Assembly: GCA_016271365.2 (NCBI GenBank)
Contig: CM057452.1
Coordinates: forward strand, 1,247,097,001 to 1,247,161,000
Length of the DNA stretch: 64,000 bases
Direction of reading: 5' to 3'
DNA from: Neoceratodus forsteri
Lineage: Eukaryota > Chordata > Ceratodontiformes > Ceratodontidae
The notes beneath the pieces are model-generated. The model ran no database searches. It was not told where the DNA came from and saw only the letters and a program-made list of their open reading frames with translations. Shown here in pieces: positions 11,234 to 22,610 of the stretch. The position numbers were made by a program, and so were the translations under genes. The stretch's first letter is position 1. Each line of letters opens with the position of its first letter.

Positions 11234-11936
11234 GGGCCCTATTCACAAATGCCTATGCACCATGTGAGGGCAGTTCATAGGCAGTCCTAAGCCCGAATTC
11301 TGCACAGTGATGCCCTGCACACCCTGTGCGGCATTCTTCAAGGGCACACTGGTGTCTTGTGCAAGGAATTCCCATGCTAAACATGGGGCTCTACTCTGGG
11401 GGCAGGACAGAGGTGTGGGTGCACCCATGCTGCACATGTGCACAATGCCACTTGCATGCTGTGCTAGCATGGGGATTCTATGCAAGGGGGTACCCTGCCA
11501 TAAGTCACTAGGTGCCCCACAAGGGCTGATCGTGAGGCGCCATGGCAACAGGACCATCTCACTCACACATGGCTGCCACAACCCAGTGGGCCACCCAGGA
11601 GGGTGGGGGATGGCTGTTCAGGAAAATGGCTGTTGCCCATTTCATGTGGACTGCATGCCATCCCAGGGTCCCCAGCCTTGGCACACAAGGGATTCAGAAT
11701 GGTGAACTGAGATGGACATCCTATTGGATGCCCACCCTTGGCCCACAGTCCTCCTCCTACGTGTCACCATAGCCCTCAGCCATGTTGCCATGCCTGGGGG
11801 GGAGCGTAGGCAGGGAAATGGTGGTCATGAATGCCAACTGGTGCACATCTGTGCAGGGGTGCAGAGTTGCATAGGCAGATTATGAGCGTTTCAAGCATAT
11901 GTCATCCCATTCATGAATCAAGCCCCTTGTGCAGTT
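11234..11936. mobile_element. Harbinger-like MITE
   Basis: The left end reads GGGCCCTATTCACAAATG and the reverse complement of the right end reads GGGGCTTGATTCATGAATG. This is the GGGCCTGATTCAT-type inverted terminus of PIF/Harbinger non-autonomous elements, with a possible TTG duplication outside (11,232 and 11,937). The GC-rich interior has long open frames on both strands without domains. No transposase is present. Confidence 0.5.
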
Positions 11937-12234
11937 GTGGGTATGCTGGTAAGTAAGCACTGAGATGCTTAAAAATAAAAAAAAATAAAAAACTTAAAAA
12001 TTTCATAGGTAATATGAAGAACTGAAAAATACCTCTCCAAAAAAGTCAGAAAATCAGGAACAGTGCATGCACTGGGGCTTAGGTTATTTTCACTGTTTTT
12101 CTTTCTATTATCTATGATTTAACATTCAATTTGTGTTCATCCCAAGTATTAGGGATGGGTTACTTACCGTCCCCCCATTACAACCACCCAAGTAGCAACT
12201 TTCAGACCTACCGAACAGGCCTTCCTCTTTATGC

Positions 12235-12700
12235 TGGGCCTGCAGGGGAATGCATGAAGCTTGCTACAAACCAAGTGCCATCCCTTATCTATCTGCTGCT
12301 TTAGGGCCCTGCACAAAGCAACCTATAGATCTAGCACCATGCCCAATTTGACTTCTGCTTTACACATAGTAGGTCTTATATGGCCCTGCATGAAACAAGC
12401 TAGATGTCTGCCCCCCACCCACAGGTTTGCTGCTTTGCATAGGCCACTGGGCTCTGCTTAAAGTAAACTACAGGTGAGGATGCACACCCTGATGGGTCTG
12501 CTGCTTCATGTAGGACCCACAGGGCCATGTGTGAAGTAAACCACAGCTCCAGTGCCATACCCCATGGGTATGCTGCTTTGTGTAGGGCCCACATGTCCTT
12601 GTGAAATGAAAGCTACAGGTCTGAGCCCCTGCTCAATGAATCTGCTGCTTAATGCAGAGCCAACAGCCACAAGGCCATGTGCAAAGAAAGCTACTGTATA
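12235..12700. repeat. 72-bp minisatellite, about six units
   Basis: The motif CTGCTGCTT recurs at about 12,292, 12,353, 12,425, 12,497, 12,569 and 12,641, each followed by a 'gtagggcccaca'-like block and 'aagtaaactac'. The period is 72 bp except for a shortened second unit. 72 is a multiple of three, so frames stay open, but both strands differ in sequence from unit to unit and I see no protein. Confidence 0.75.
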
Positions 12701-13399
12701 GATAGATGTCAGTTGTTATATAGTGTAGCAAATTTGCCACTATGCTTTCTATGGGATTCATTTGTTCTACCCTGGGGACCAGAGTAAGAGATTGCATGTA
12801 AAGTATATATAAAAATAGATCTTCATAGTAGCAGCAGTGTAGCAGCACAAATGGCTTGTTTATCCACAACTACTGATTAAGCACAGCTGATCCTGATGGA
12901 ATTTGGGGTACGCTAGGCCCTGTTACCAGCTAGCAGAGGTGCTGGCTTCTTCCAGCTGATGTTCACACTGAAGCCCTTTGATGGCCGTGCAGGCAGGCAT
13001 CTCAGACAGGTGGAGCAAGGCAGGAATGCGGGATCATATCCGATCTGACATCACTTCCCCAAAAGAGCAGAGGACATACACCTGTCATAACCTTAACAGC
13101 CCAGCACGCTGCGTTGGGTGTAAAGGCACACACATGCTTGCACACACTTACAAAAAAAAAAATTTAAACAGGAAGGGAGAGGGATATGTGGGGAGTAGTG
13201 CAATGCACTGGCTGTGGGGTGGCAGTCATCCAGGAGTTGTTATGGAGGCTGCAAAGTTGCCCTATTTGCAGGCACCTCTCTGGCCTGAGGGAGGAGGCTG
13301 CCCATCTCCAAGCTATCCTACAACCTTAATATTAAGCAAACAAATGCATACAACCAGAGAAGGGTCTAGGGAATCATGTATAGGAATATTCCCCAGATT
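12701..13399. other. No recognised feature
   Basis: The 173-residue frame 12,978-13,499 crosses into the SINE insertion at 13,416 and has a poly-Lys stretch from a (CACA)/(A)n tract at 13,130-13,160. I find no domain in it. Confidence 0.5.
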
Positions 13400-13415
13400 A
13401 CCCTTTTACCATAGT

Positions 13416-14010
13416 TTTTTTTTTTCAACTTTCTTTCCCTTCGGTCGCAGCATCCTGGATCATCTCTCAGGCAGGCTACTCATTTCCTGCCAAGCCTGAA
13501 GCTTCCCCAATCTGCACCTCCTCTCTCCTCCCCCTCCCCGGAGCCAGTACCCCCAGTTTAACCCACCCGGGGTGGGTCGCCCTCTCTTCTTGGGCACGCT
13601 TAAGAGTCAGACCCTGGCTCGGGTAGGGCTGGGGAACAGAGGACCAGGAAGGTCAGTTGGGGAAGGCCCGGTGGAGGACATGGTAGACTGATGCCATCAC
13701 CTACCCATAGCGCCGTTGTTTTCCATGTTCTTGCAGGCTTCACCCACTCCCTCCCTGCGTGGTGCGCAACAACGCACTGATGCACAGCAACCCTGCCAGC
13801 ATCGACCACACTGATTATGTGCATGTCTGGCTGCTGTAGTGCCTCTGGTCTCCACCAGGGGTCACCAGCACACTGAGACAACCTTCCCATGCTACCTGGG
13901 GAGGAGAGAACCACACGGGCACTCATCCTCAACCCTCCCCCGGCCGACCTCCGGCGAGCCGAGTATGCTTCCGAACCCAGGTCGCCGGCGTTGTGCGAGG
14001 CGCGGTGTGC
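13416..14010 (-). mobile_element. Long tRNA-headed SINE, copy 2 (595 bp, perfect target duplication)
   Basis: It is flanked by a perfect 16-bp duplication ACCCTTTTACCATAGT at 13,400-13,415 and 14,011-14,026. A poly(T) run directly after the left repeat is the antisense of a 3' A-tail. On the minus strand the B box reads CTGGGTTCGG near 13,977-13,986; the A box is shortened. The body shares blocks with the copy at 42,937 (a 'gcaccac/aagaac/ggaaaa' succession). Target-primed insertion by a LINE is the expected mechanism. Confidence 0.85.
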
Positions 14011-14026
14011 ACCCTTTTACCATAGT

Positions 14027-14335
14027 GACTCATCAGGTCTATTGATATACCCCATTTCAAAATGTTAAATTAATAAATGTAATTTCCCCAAATGCCAGGA
14101 ATAAAACCTATTAGTTCCTAATAGGGCCCATTAGATGAAAAGCCCTCTATCTAGAATTTAACATTTATTTGCCCTCTCATAACTTGAACTAGTATTAAAC
14201 ATGTACATGCCCGCTCTTAACTTAAAATTGCCTTTACAGTTAAGTATTTATCGTACCTGTACTTCCTGTAAGTATAATAATTACATTACAATATAGTGCA
14301 ATCAGTATCAGGAGATAAACAGGGCATTTAACTTT
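14027..14335. other. No recognised feature
   Basis: AT-rich flank between a SINE and a CR1 fragment, without motif or frame of note. Confidence 0.5.
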
Positions 14336-14337
14336 AC

Positions 14338-15235
14338 ATAGAAACATACAGACATGGAAAAAAGACAGCAGAAGAAGACCAAGGGTCCATCTAGTCTTCC
14401 TATGTGTTCATTGGACTTTCTCAGATCCCAGGACCTAACCTCCATTCTGACTAATGCCTCCTACTGATCCTGTTGCTTTTGATTTCACTTTAGCCTTGTT
14501 CCACCACCTCAGCTGGAACTTTATTCCATAGCTCCACAATCTTTCTGTAAAATAGTGTCATCAAAGCTCCCTCTTCATGCTCCCCCCCCCCAACTTCCAC
14601 TCTTGCCCTCTAGGGTGAGAGTCAGAGACTCCATTGAACAAGTAAGAGGAAGGCACTTTATTCATCTCAGGAACTTGTATGTTTCAGTCATGTCTCCCCT
14701 CCCCTCTCCCTCCTTGTCTCCAGTGAGAATGTATTTAATGCTTTCAGATGCTCCTTGTATGAATGCCCTTGAAGGCGCTGAATCATTTTGGTCACTCTTC
14801 TCTGGACAGCCTCCAACCTGTGTATATCTTTTTTCAGATGTGGACTCCAACACTGGACACAATACTCCAGATAAGGCCTTACCAGGGACCTGTAGAGTAG
14901 CAGTATTACCTCCTGCTGTCAAATCCCCTCTCTATGCACCCCAGCATTTTGTTTGCCTTGCTATAAGCTTTGTTACATTGGCTTGTCTGTTTAAGAGTGC
15001 TGCTTTTGATGACACCTAGGTCCCATTCTTCCTGCATGGTGCTGAGCTGGACTCCATTGAGGTAATACTCTGTCCTTGGATTCCATTACCCAAATGCATC
15101 ACCTTTCATTCTTTGGCATTGAATTTCAGCTGCCAGTTGTTGGACTATATTTCCAGCCTCTGTAGGTCTTTTTGTAGGTCCTTAACTGCCTAATTGCTGT
15201 CAATCCTTCCTCCTACAGTTAGTATCCAAACCTAA
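14338..15235 (-). mobile_element. CR1 LINE 3' end (C-terminal ORF2 and 3' UTR)
   Basis: Antisense of the classical vertebrate CR1 3' region. It starts with ACATAGAAACATA (3' tail) at 14,338 and includes the sequences equivalent to the 'tctggacagcctccaacctg' and 'acactggacacaatactcca' blocks at 14,803-14,870. The frames 14,555-15,019 (+) and 14,662-14,922 (-) are shadows or pieces of this ORF2 tail. RT catalytic motifs lie upstream and are absent; the copy is 5'-truncated at about 15,235. Confidence 0.8.
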
Positions 15236-15302
15236 CAGCTTGTTTTGAACTTGAAATAGCATGAAACTGTCACTCTGATGTTGAATGAGTCTTTCAGCAC
15301 TG

Positions 15303-15803
15303 CAGGAAGTTTGTTCCCCTGACTACTGGTTGGAGATCAGTTTCCAAGCCACCTGGTCTGGGACCAGTTTCACCACTGTACAGGAGCTTTCTTTCTTTTT
15401 TTTTTTTGTTTTCCTGCACCAACTCCCTTTATTGTAGATTTCCTATTACCAACTCTATGCCACCATGGATCACCACTCCAGTGAAATTTGGGGTCAAAAA
15501 AAATTTCAGGGGAAAGTGAGATTCAAACCTAGAATTTCAGGATCACAGCCTACTGCACTAACCACTACACTATGTGGCTGTTGCCAAGCAAGCCTGTGGT
15601 TAGACACATATGTAACAATAACCGATCCCAGACCAGTTCAGCTGGAAGGAGAAACTGGTCTCAGACCAGGAGGCATGAAAACTGGTCTAAGGCCGGACAT
15701 CTCTGAAACTGGTTTCAGACTAGGCTGATCTCAGACTAGGTTTCTTGGAAACTAGTCTCAGATCAGGTTGGTCCCAGACCAGTCATCAGGGGAACAATCT
15801 TCC
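15303..15803. mobile_element. Fold-back MITE with internal ACTGGTCTCAGACCAG repeats
   Basis: The ends are inverted copies: 15,303-15,360 contains TTTGTTCCCCTGACTACTGG and 15,743-15,803 its complement. Between them an ACTGGTCTCAGACCAG-like motif, itself palindromic, recurs several times (15,354, 15,632, 15,655, 15,681, 15,710, 15,748, 15,770). The left half is split by a tRNA SINE. No coding capacity and no family assigned. Confidence 0.65.
15383..15600 (-). mobile_element. tRNA-derived SINE inside the fold-back element
   Basis: On the minus strand a textbook A box TAGTGTAGTGGTTAGTGC (15,572-15,555) and B box GGTTTGAATCTC (15,529-15,518) are present, with a T-run at 15,391-15,410 (antisense A-tail). 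It separates the left inverted end of the surrounding element from its repeated interior. Confidence 0.75.
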
Positions 15804-16070
15804 TACATCTCTTGGAGCATCTACTTAAAGGAGAATTCAAATAGTTCCATCACCACATGGAAAGGTGATAGGGAGACTCCGAGTGAAAAGGTGGTGCAGA
15901 GAAACTCAGCCATCTTAAGTAATAGGTAAATGACAATTTTAAGCTGTGATGATCCCCCATTATCCCCTGTAAAATGTCTCAACTAGCACAGCAAATCAGT
16001 CAGTGGGTATAACAATCAGGGAGCTGTCTAAGCAAACTTGTAGTGGTTTATAGTCCCATGGAAACCTTCT
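15804..16070. other. No recognised feature
   Basis: Spacer between the fold-back element and LINE ORF1. It may be the start of the ORF2 5' region, but no motif supports this. Confidence 0.4.
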
Positions 16071-16074
16071 TTTA

Positions 16075-16990
16075 CTCTTCATCTGATAAGGCCTCTCCAC
16101 AGTTGGCAATCACCAGTTCAGCTTCTATTTTTGAAACAAGCTTCCCTACTTCCTTAGGTTGGAATACATAAGAATGTCTGTTCCTTGAGAGGTGAAGCTT
16201 GGTGGGCAGGAGGAACTAATGTTGAATCCAGAGTTGACAGAGACAGCCACGTATGCTGTCAAAAGCTTTCCTGCACTGCCTTGTATTGAAGGATAAATCG
16301 GAGAAAAGCTTAGTGTTGTCCTTGCCATACATCAAATCCCTCTTCCTCTGTGCTGTGGCAAGAATTTTGTCCCTGCCCTCAACGCCAGTTCAAACCACCG
16401 TGAAGGTGCACAGTGTTTTGGCTACTGCTGCCACCCTCCTAGGTGTAATTCTAGAAGCCTCTTCTTGAGACAATAGAGCTTCATCCTCCACCGTTCTCAA
16501 GATCTCTGGCAGGATTACCCTGGCAGAATTTAAACTGTCCTGTCCTTCTACCATTTCAGCAAGCCCAACCACATGGATGTTTCACTCCTGTGTGGTTTTT
16601 CACCATCTCCAGATGTTGTTGGAGCAAAACGTTCTTTTTTATTAGGTGTGTGTTGGCATCTGTTGATTTCAATGTCAGTGCCTCCGACCTTTGCATCACT
16701 TGATCTAAATTATCAACACACATTTCCAGGGAGGCTACCCTGCAGTACACAGCATCAAACTGTTTATCCAAGTTTTGCACTGACCTCACCAATTGTCCCA
16801 ACATGGCATTCATTGTGTGCAGCTTGACCTCTCTGGCTGGAGCTGTACTCAGGTCCCCTGCTACCTCATGCTGTGCAGGCTGGCTGTCTCCCTTCTGACC
16901 CTTGGTCTTAAAAAAAGTCATCAGAAGCTGCTGGTGAACATTTTGGCCTCAACACTTTTGCTGTTTATGGATGACCCTACCAGTACTGAT
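16075..16990 (-). pseudogene. L1/Tx1-type LINE ORF1 (coiled coil, RRM, C-terminal domain)
   Basis: Minus-strand protein in three parts. 16,921-16,556 is a coiled coil with heptad Leu (VQNLDKQFDAVYCRVASLE and onward) ending HLEMVKNH, as just before the RRM of L1 ORF1p. 16,572-16,390 begins VGLAEMVEGQDS, the RRM start (normally VVGLPE-x-x-EG). 16,390-16,080 includes RDKILATAQRKRDLMY and LFSDLSF, matching the C-terminal RNA-binding domain. ORF1p is the RNA chaperone of L1 RNPs. A frameshift separates the first two parts and a stop lies in the last. No ORF2 follows on the minus side, so this is an isolated fragment. Confidence 0.8.
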
Positions 16991-17130
16991 TCAAAAAATA
17001 TATTTTTTTCTTATGAAATGTTGAGTTTTTATTTATTTAAGTAAGCTCAAGTGAAAAGCTACTTCTTTGTTGGTTGCTCATCAGCATCACCTAAGGAATC
17101 CTTTTCAGTCGCAAGTTCTGTGTTTCTATG

Positions 17131-17157
17131 ATAGACAGACAGACAGACAGACAGACC
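17131..17157. repeat. (GACA)n microsatellite
   Basis: Six tandem GACA units. Confidence 0.9.
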
Positions 17158-17159
17158 AA

Positions 17160-19198
17160 CTGACTAAACTTGTTTAGAGGTCTTAAACACAGAACTATGT
17201 CTTCCATACCTTTGCTTAAAAAAGACTGGAATTGGACCATAAGGGTAATGTCAGTGTTTCCTTCTGCAAATGAGATACTACTACTGTGTTTGCCTCAGAT
17301 TCACTGTTTTCTTCTAAATAAAACAATTGCCAAACTTTGTTCAGAACCTTTGCTTGATATCCAAGAACTGTTTGCATTTTGCCATTGTCACTTTGTTAAA
17401 TTTAGCTTTAGGAGTTCTTGAAGTCCAATTTTCAGTTAGAGTGGGTGTTTCACAGCTGAATGAACTAATCAGCAGTCTAATAACCTGTGCCTCTGTTAGT
17501 TTAAACATAGACTTTCATTTACGTTTTTTCATTCAACAGCAATCTATTCAGAACATTAGCACTGTAATTGACAAACCCTGCACAGAGTGTGTGTGTGTTT
17601 AAGAATAGTGATGGTCCTGCACCAATCAGGAAACTCCCTCAGCCTATTCATGTTATAAAAAGTAATAATCTATAAACTGAATACAGTTGCATTTGCTATA
17701 TTTTGTCCCTCAGGTTTTTACTCTTCATTGCTGCTATTTTTGCTTATAAAATGGCTAGGTATACTGTTGTATTCTGTGTGTTTCATTTTCATGTTTGAAA
17801 CAGCAGTTTAACTTCTTGTTTCTTTATATAAGTGCAAAAACAAAGTCCAGGGTTTGTGAATTTTTGCTGTAATAACCCATGTCCCAAGTGGTTTAAAGCA
17901 CTCAGTTATGCATTATGTCTCACAGCCATCTGGAGTCGAAAGTATTCCATCATGACCCACACACAGTCATATACGATATACTTGTTTCACAGATCCCACA
18001 TTCAAAGGCATACCCTCCACCCACACTATTTCAAGTAGCATCTTCAGCAAACAGTTCTGGGATTTCCCACATTCATTATAATGATGTCAGACTGAATCCA
18101 ACCAATAGGAGGCACATGGAAAGGAGTCTATTGCTTTTCCCAGCTGGGTAATATGAGTGTGCGTGACTAAGCCTTTCTAACAAGGTCATTACTTTGAGAT
18201 GCTAAACTTTAACCAGTGTTACACAACTGGCCTTAATGTGTGGGCAAAGCTGATATTATCCTCTCCAGCTGCAAACTTAAAATTCAGATTTATGTGGGTT
18301 GCCTATGGGACATTGAGAAATTCTCATAATTTATCTTTGGGTGCTACACATTTGTAAGTTTTGTCAGGAACTCCACTAAAGATATCCCCACCGGTAAAAT
18401 TGCAATTGTTCTTAAATATACTTCCGGTAATAAACACTGTGATAGTCATGCTCTCTCTAAAGTCTTTTGCCCAACATTCTCATAATATCCGTATGAGATT
18501 GATAACAAAATAACTGCTTGACAGGCTTTCCTATCTGGCCTGCTAGCAGTATGTTACTTTTTTGTGTACACTCTGGAGTATTGTTCACCTGTGTTGAGGT
18601 TGCCAACACTGTCCCAAAAATTCTCTCCTCTGGATGTTACAGACTGCCTTTGGTATACATGTGATGAGAGAGTGGTGCCACTGTATTCTGTAGGAAATTT
18701 AGTTCACACACAAGGTATTACAGAAAAATAATATATATATTTTTCTTTTATTCTTTGGTAACCAGGTAGGGCCCACTAGGCACAACTCACTCATATCTGG
18801 TTTTTATTTACTAATTACAGAAGGTGGTTCTGGTACAGGCAGGAGGCTTGAAATAAATGCTCTGCACTATTCAGATGGATCACAGTACTGAGTTTAATTT
18901 TTAAGACTGTCCTTGCTTTTTTTTCCTAATGTCCCTTTTTTTCATATAAGTCTGCCTCTTAAGATTCACAGGCATATAAGAAGGCAATCCAGAAATGAGT
19001 CAAGGAGACTTACCATCTGGTTGGTGTAGTCTTGTACCACAATAGGAAAAAACAGATTTTGAACTTCAACTCTGAGTGTGCCATCCACTGGCATTGTGTG
19101 ATTCAGAAAGGATATCAAGAACCAGATCCTCATGCTTGACACTATAGGACAATACTGCCCGCCTAAAGGACTACTAGTACAATCCGGAGTACTGAACA
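17160..19198. other. No recognised gene or repeat
   Basis: About 2 kb of AT-rich DNA. The small frames have no motif. A stretch near 18,757-18,790 (ACCAGGTAGGGCCCACTAG) resembles the terminal part of the V-SINE at 22,755 and 57,840 but is too short to call. Confidence 0.45.
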
Positions 19199-19200
19199 TA

Positions 19201-20808
19201 CAGTGGTGTGAAAAAGTATTTGCCCCCTTCCTGATTTCCTCTATTATTGCATATTTGTCACACTGGATGTTTTCAGGTCTTTAGACACAATGTAATATTA
19301 GATAAAAGGAACCTGAGTGAACAAATAACTCTTGTTTTTGTTTACCTATTTCAGTTTTTAATGAAAACAGTTAACCAACACTAACTGGCACTGTGTGAAA
19401 AAGTAATTGCCCCCCTTACACTTACTAACTGATTACGCCATCTTTAGCTGCAATGACTGCAACCAAACACTTCGTATAATTCAATATCAGTCTTTCACAT
19501 TGCTGTGGAGGAATTTTAGCCCACTCTTCCACACAGAACTGCTTTAATTCAGTAACATAGGTAGGTTTTCGAGCATGAACTGCTTGTTTCAGGTCCTGCC
19601 ACAGCATCTCTATTGGGTTTAGGGCTGGACTTTGACTAGGCCACTCCAAAACTTTAATTTTACTTCTTTTCAGCCATTCTGATGTTGACTTGCTTTTGTG
19701 TTTTGGATCATTGTCTTGCTGCATGACCCAACTACGCTTCAGCTTCAGCTGACGGACGGATGACCGGACATTCTCCTTAAGAATTTTCTGGTACAGAGCA
19801 GAATTCATGGTTCCTTCAATTAAGACAAGTCATCCAGGTCCTGAGGCAGCAAAGCATCCCCACACAATCACACTACCACCACCATGTTTGATTGTTGGTA
19901 TGATGTCCTTACTGTGGAATGCTGTGTTTGCTATACACCAGACATAATGGGATCCATGTCGTCCAAAAAGTTCCACTTTGGACTCATCTGTCCATAGAAC
20001 ATTTTCCCAAAAGGCTTGTGGATCATCCAGGTGCTTCTTGGCAAATGAGAGACGAGCATTTATGTTCTTCTTGGTTAGCAGTGGTTTCCGCCTTGCTACT
20101 CTCCCATGAAGCCCATTTTTGCCCAGTCTCTTTCTGATTGTGGAGTCATGAACACTGACCTTAGCTGAGGCAAGAGAAGCCTGCAGTTCTTTGGATGTTG
20201 TTTTAGGATTCTCTGAGACATCCTGGATGATTTTACGCAGCGCCCTTGGAGTAATTTTGGCAGGCTGCCCACTCCTGGGAAGATTTACTACTGTTCCAAG
20301 TGTACTCCATTTGGAGATTATGGCTCTCACTGTGGTTCGGTGGAGTCCCAGAGCATTAGAAATAGCTTTGTAACCCTTTCCAGACTGATTGCAACAACTT
20401 TTTTTCTGATCTTTTCAGGAACTTCCTTTGATCATGGCATAATGTGCTTGTTGACTCTTTGTGCTGGCAACGTGACTCTGATGGTAAGGGTCAAAATAAG
20501 TGAGGTTTATATTGAGCAGGGCTGGCTGTAATCAGGCCTGGCTGTGTTCAATCAGCTGACTCTACTTATCCCTTTAATTGGGTTGATTTAACTAGGGGGC
20601 AATTACTTTTTCACACAGTGCCAGTTGGTGTTGGTTAACTGTTTTCATTAAAAACTGAAATAGGTAAACAAAAACAAGTGTTATTTGTTCACTCAGGTTC
20701 CTTTTATCTAATATTACATTGTGTCTAATGACCTGAAAACATCCAGTGTGACAAATATGCAATAATAGAGAAAATCAGGAAGGGGGCAAATACTTTTTCA
20801 CACCACTG
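19201..20808. mobile_element. Tc1/mariner transposon, structurally full length (1,608 bp)
   Basis: The ends are CAGTGGTGTGAAAAAGTATT and its complement, flanked by TA at 19,199 and 20,809, the canonical Tc1 target duplication. The inverted repeats are about 215 bp (19,201-19,415; 20,594-20,808) with four mismatches by eye. Each holds an outer and an inner GTGTGAAAAAGTAATTGCCCC-like direct repeat, the IR/DR arrangement used as two transposase sites per end. The near identity of the ends indicates a fairly recent insertion for this window. Confidence 0.95.
19425..20440 (-). pseudogene. Tc1-like transposase (DD34E), inactivated
   Basis: Cut-and-paste transposase encoded within the Tc1 element. 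The frame runs 20,330-19,425 and shows the paired-like DNA-binding part (KGYKAISNALGLHRTTVRA, upstream of 20,330; SGQPAKITPR), then the catalytic triad: WTDESKVELF (D1), QDNDPKHKS (D2) and LNPIEMLW (E). All three acids are intact. Two lesions are visible: an in-frame TGA at about 19,827, between the halves and compatible with CGA to TGA, and a single-base frameshift near 20,385 that disconnects the start near 20,440. Typical length is about 340 residues, which the repaired span would match. It needs trans help to move. Confidence 0.93.
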
Positions 20809-20810
20809 TA

Positions 20811-21204
20811 CCTACCCATGGATATGTGAGGAGGATCAATGTCCAAGTGAGGAATGTGTCCAACAGAAATGCCACCTCATAAGAGGATGTACCAAGGCCT
20901 ATGTGTACTTTGCAGACACTATGATCAGCCCAAAACTATCTGCTGAAGTTGCTGGAGGTAGGACCATTCCAGGAGCTTTTGACTTTAGAGATTCACTCAT
21001 GCCAGCATCCAGAGGGATGGACAGCCCAGGTGAGATAGACACTGGCACAGAGGATCAAAGTTTGCTCCTTAAATAAGTGTGATGCTAGACGTGTCAAAGA
21101 AAAAAAAACAATCTCATCAGATTAAATGATGATAGATCTTTTCATGCAAGGTCTCAGAGACTGGCACCAGTCGACATGGGGACATGGGATGCCATCATGA
21201 AGAA
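20811..21204 (+). other. Possible upstream part of Gypsy element
   Basis: Sequence between Tc1 and the RT scraps. The plus strand has Cys-rich translation (CEEDQCPSEECVQQKCH) but no protease signature that I can defend. The DNA left of Tc1 (18,960-19,198) may be its continuation, since Tc1 inserted at a TA here. Confidence 0.3.
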
Positions 21205-21765
21205 TTATTGGTTGATGGAATTATAATGGAATTGAGGTTACCATATGCCTTTCCCTTACTTGTTGTCTGTAAGAAGAACATAAGTGTCATGATGTGTGTA
21301 GACTACCAAACACTTATCAAGAGGACAATTTAAAAACCAATAGAATGCCTAGGGTACAGAACAACCTGGATTACTTACAGGAATTTTGCAGTATTCAGTG
21401 TCCTTACCCTCAGGGTGCTGTGTCCAGTTCTCCAGATTATTGATGTCCTTGTCATTTTCATCTAAATAAGGTATCAATATTTTTTTTTTCAATGATCTAG
21501 CCAGTCACGATCATGGAAGTGTCCAAGTTGTTTATTAAACTGAAGCAAGTTGTTGACCTTTGTAGAGGTTATTACCTGGTCCCAAAGCTCAATGAAGACC
21601 ATGAGAAGACATCTTTCATCTTTCCACTTGGCTTCTGTGAATTTATGTAAATTTCTCAAGATATTTCAGGTGCCCCAGCCACCTTTCAATTCCATAAGGA
21701 ATGAGTGGGCACAGACATACATCTACTGGAATGCTTAGTGTACCTTGAAAATCACTGTAGTGATC
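21205..21765 (+). pseudogene. Ty3/Gypsy reverse transcriptase fragments
   Basis: Two plus-strand blocks match Gypsy RT. 21,215-21,330 reads YAFPLLVVCKKN then CVDYQTLIKRTI (the P-x-VVVRKK and CVDYR-x-LN blocks). 21,560-21,765 reads GYYLVPKLNEDHEKTSF, FPLGFCEF and GAPATFQF (the GYYQI, KTAF, PxGFYEF and APATFQ blocks). The YLDD catalytic site degenerates to YLEN. About 120 bp of unrelated AT-rich sequence (21,428-21,545) separates them. No LTR is recognised. Confidence 0.8.
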
Positions 21766-21769
21766 TGCA

Positions 21770-22340
21770 GTTTTGATTACCAGGAAACTGAAATTATTTC
21801 AGGTTTATCTAGGTAACAAAACCTGCATGTGAATGGCACAGTGTCCTGAAACCAATGTTTTCCAGTGAACACATTACAGGTATAGGGTAACGCTGCATTT
21901 ATGGGCTAACTATGTGCATGTAAATGCAGTGAGTGTCGTCATCTTTGGAAAGTCTCTTGAGAAACACAAGACATGTCTACTCTAGATCCTGGATTACAAA
22001 TAGACCAGTAGTCCTGTAGTACAAATAGTGCATGCAGTTGTTTCCTTCACCAGATGACATATGCCACATGACTGTTAATGGAGCTGCATGATCAAATGAC
22101 TGGATACCCAGTGAAGCACAGGGAGTTCCCTAGAGACATACAGTAGGCTTATATTGCTACCAGTGTGGGAGTTGTAAAGTGGCTACAGTACAGCTAGCTG
22201 TGAGGGATAAAGGTTGGGTGGGCATTAATAGAAGGCATTTCCAGATGCTGGTGTTTATATTTTTCTAGGTATTAACCATTTTCTGTTATCAGTGCTTATA
22301 TAATAAATCCTTGTTCAATGGCCTATGGACACAGTACAGT
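21770..22340. other. No recognised feature
   Basis: Unassigned DNA downstream of the Gypsy RT remains; RNase H or integrase motifs are not visible. Confidence 0.45.
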
Positions 22341-22344
22341 GTTA

Positions 22345-22610
22345 TGCTTGTGCAACTGTGTTACTTGGTTTTGGCCATTTGCACTTCCTGTTCCAGAGGA
22401 ATTACCACCCTGTAGGGGTATCAAAGGCAAGGAACCCTTAAAGAGGGTTCCACCCCTAGAGGTGCCACAGGACAATTCCCATGGCTAAAGGTACCTTAGG
22501 AAGGAACCCCAAAGAGAGAGGCACTGCCAATGGAGGAGATGGGGACGATGGTGGGGTAGAGAAAAAATGCTTCAGAAGGAGGCTGAGAGGAACTGCTTAT
22601 ATAGGTCAGG
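22345..22610 (+). repeat. Diverged unit of the 380-bp repeat family
   Basis: It begins CTTGTGCAACTGTG at 22,347 and keeps the order of blocks of the units at 23.45-24.6 kb (ACCACCCTGTAGGGG, then an AACCC/GGTTCC pair, then GGTGCCACAGGA), at lower identity. Confidence 0.6.

Noticed and set aside
11307..11705. 132-residue frame inside the Harbinger-like MITE, and a 112-residue frame opposite
   Set aside because: Both strands are open at once in GC-rich DNA, with no domain.
12978..13499. 173-residue frame
   Set aside because: It crosses a SINE junction and its target duplication, and contains a poly-A-derived Lys run; no motif.
14555..15019. 154-residue plus-strand frame
   Set aside because: Antisense of a CR1 3' end, which is clearly recognisable on the minus strand.
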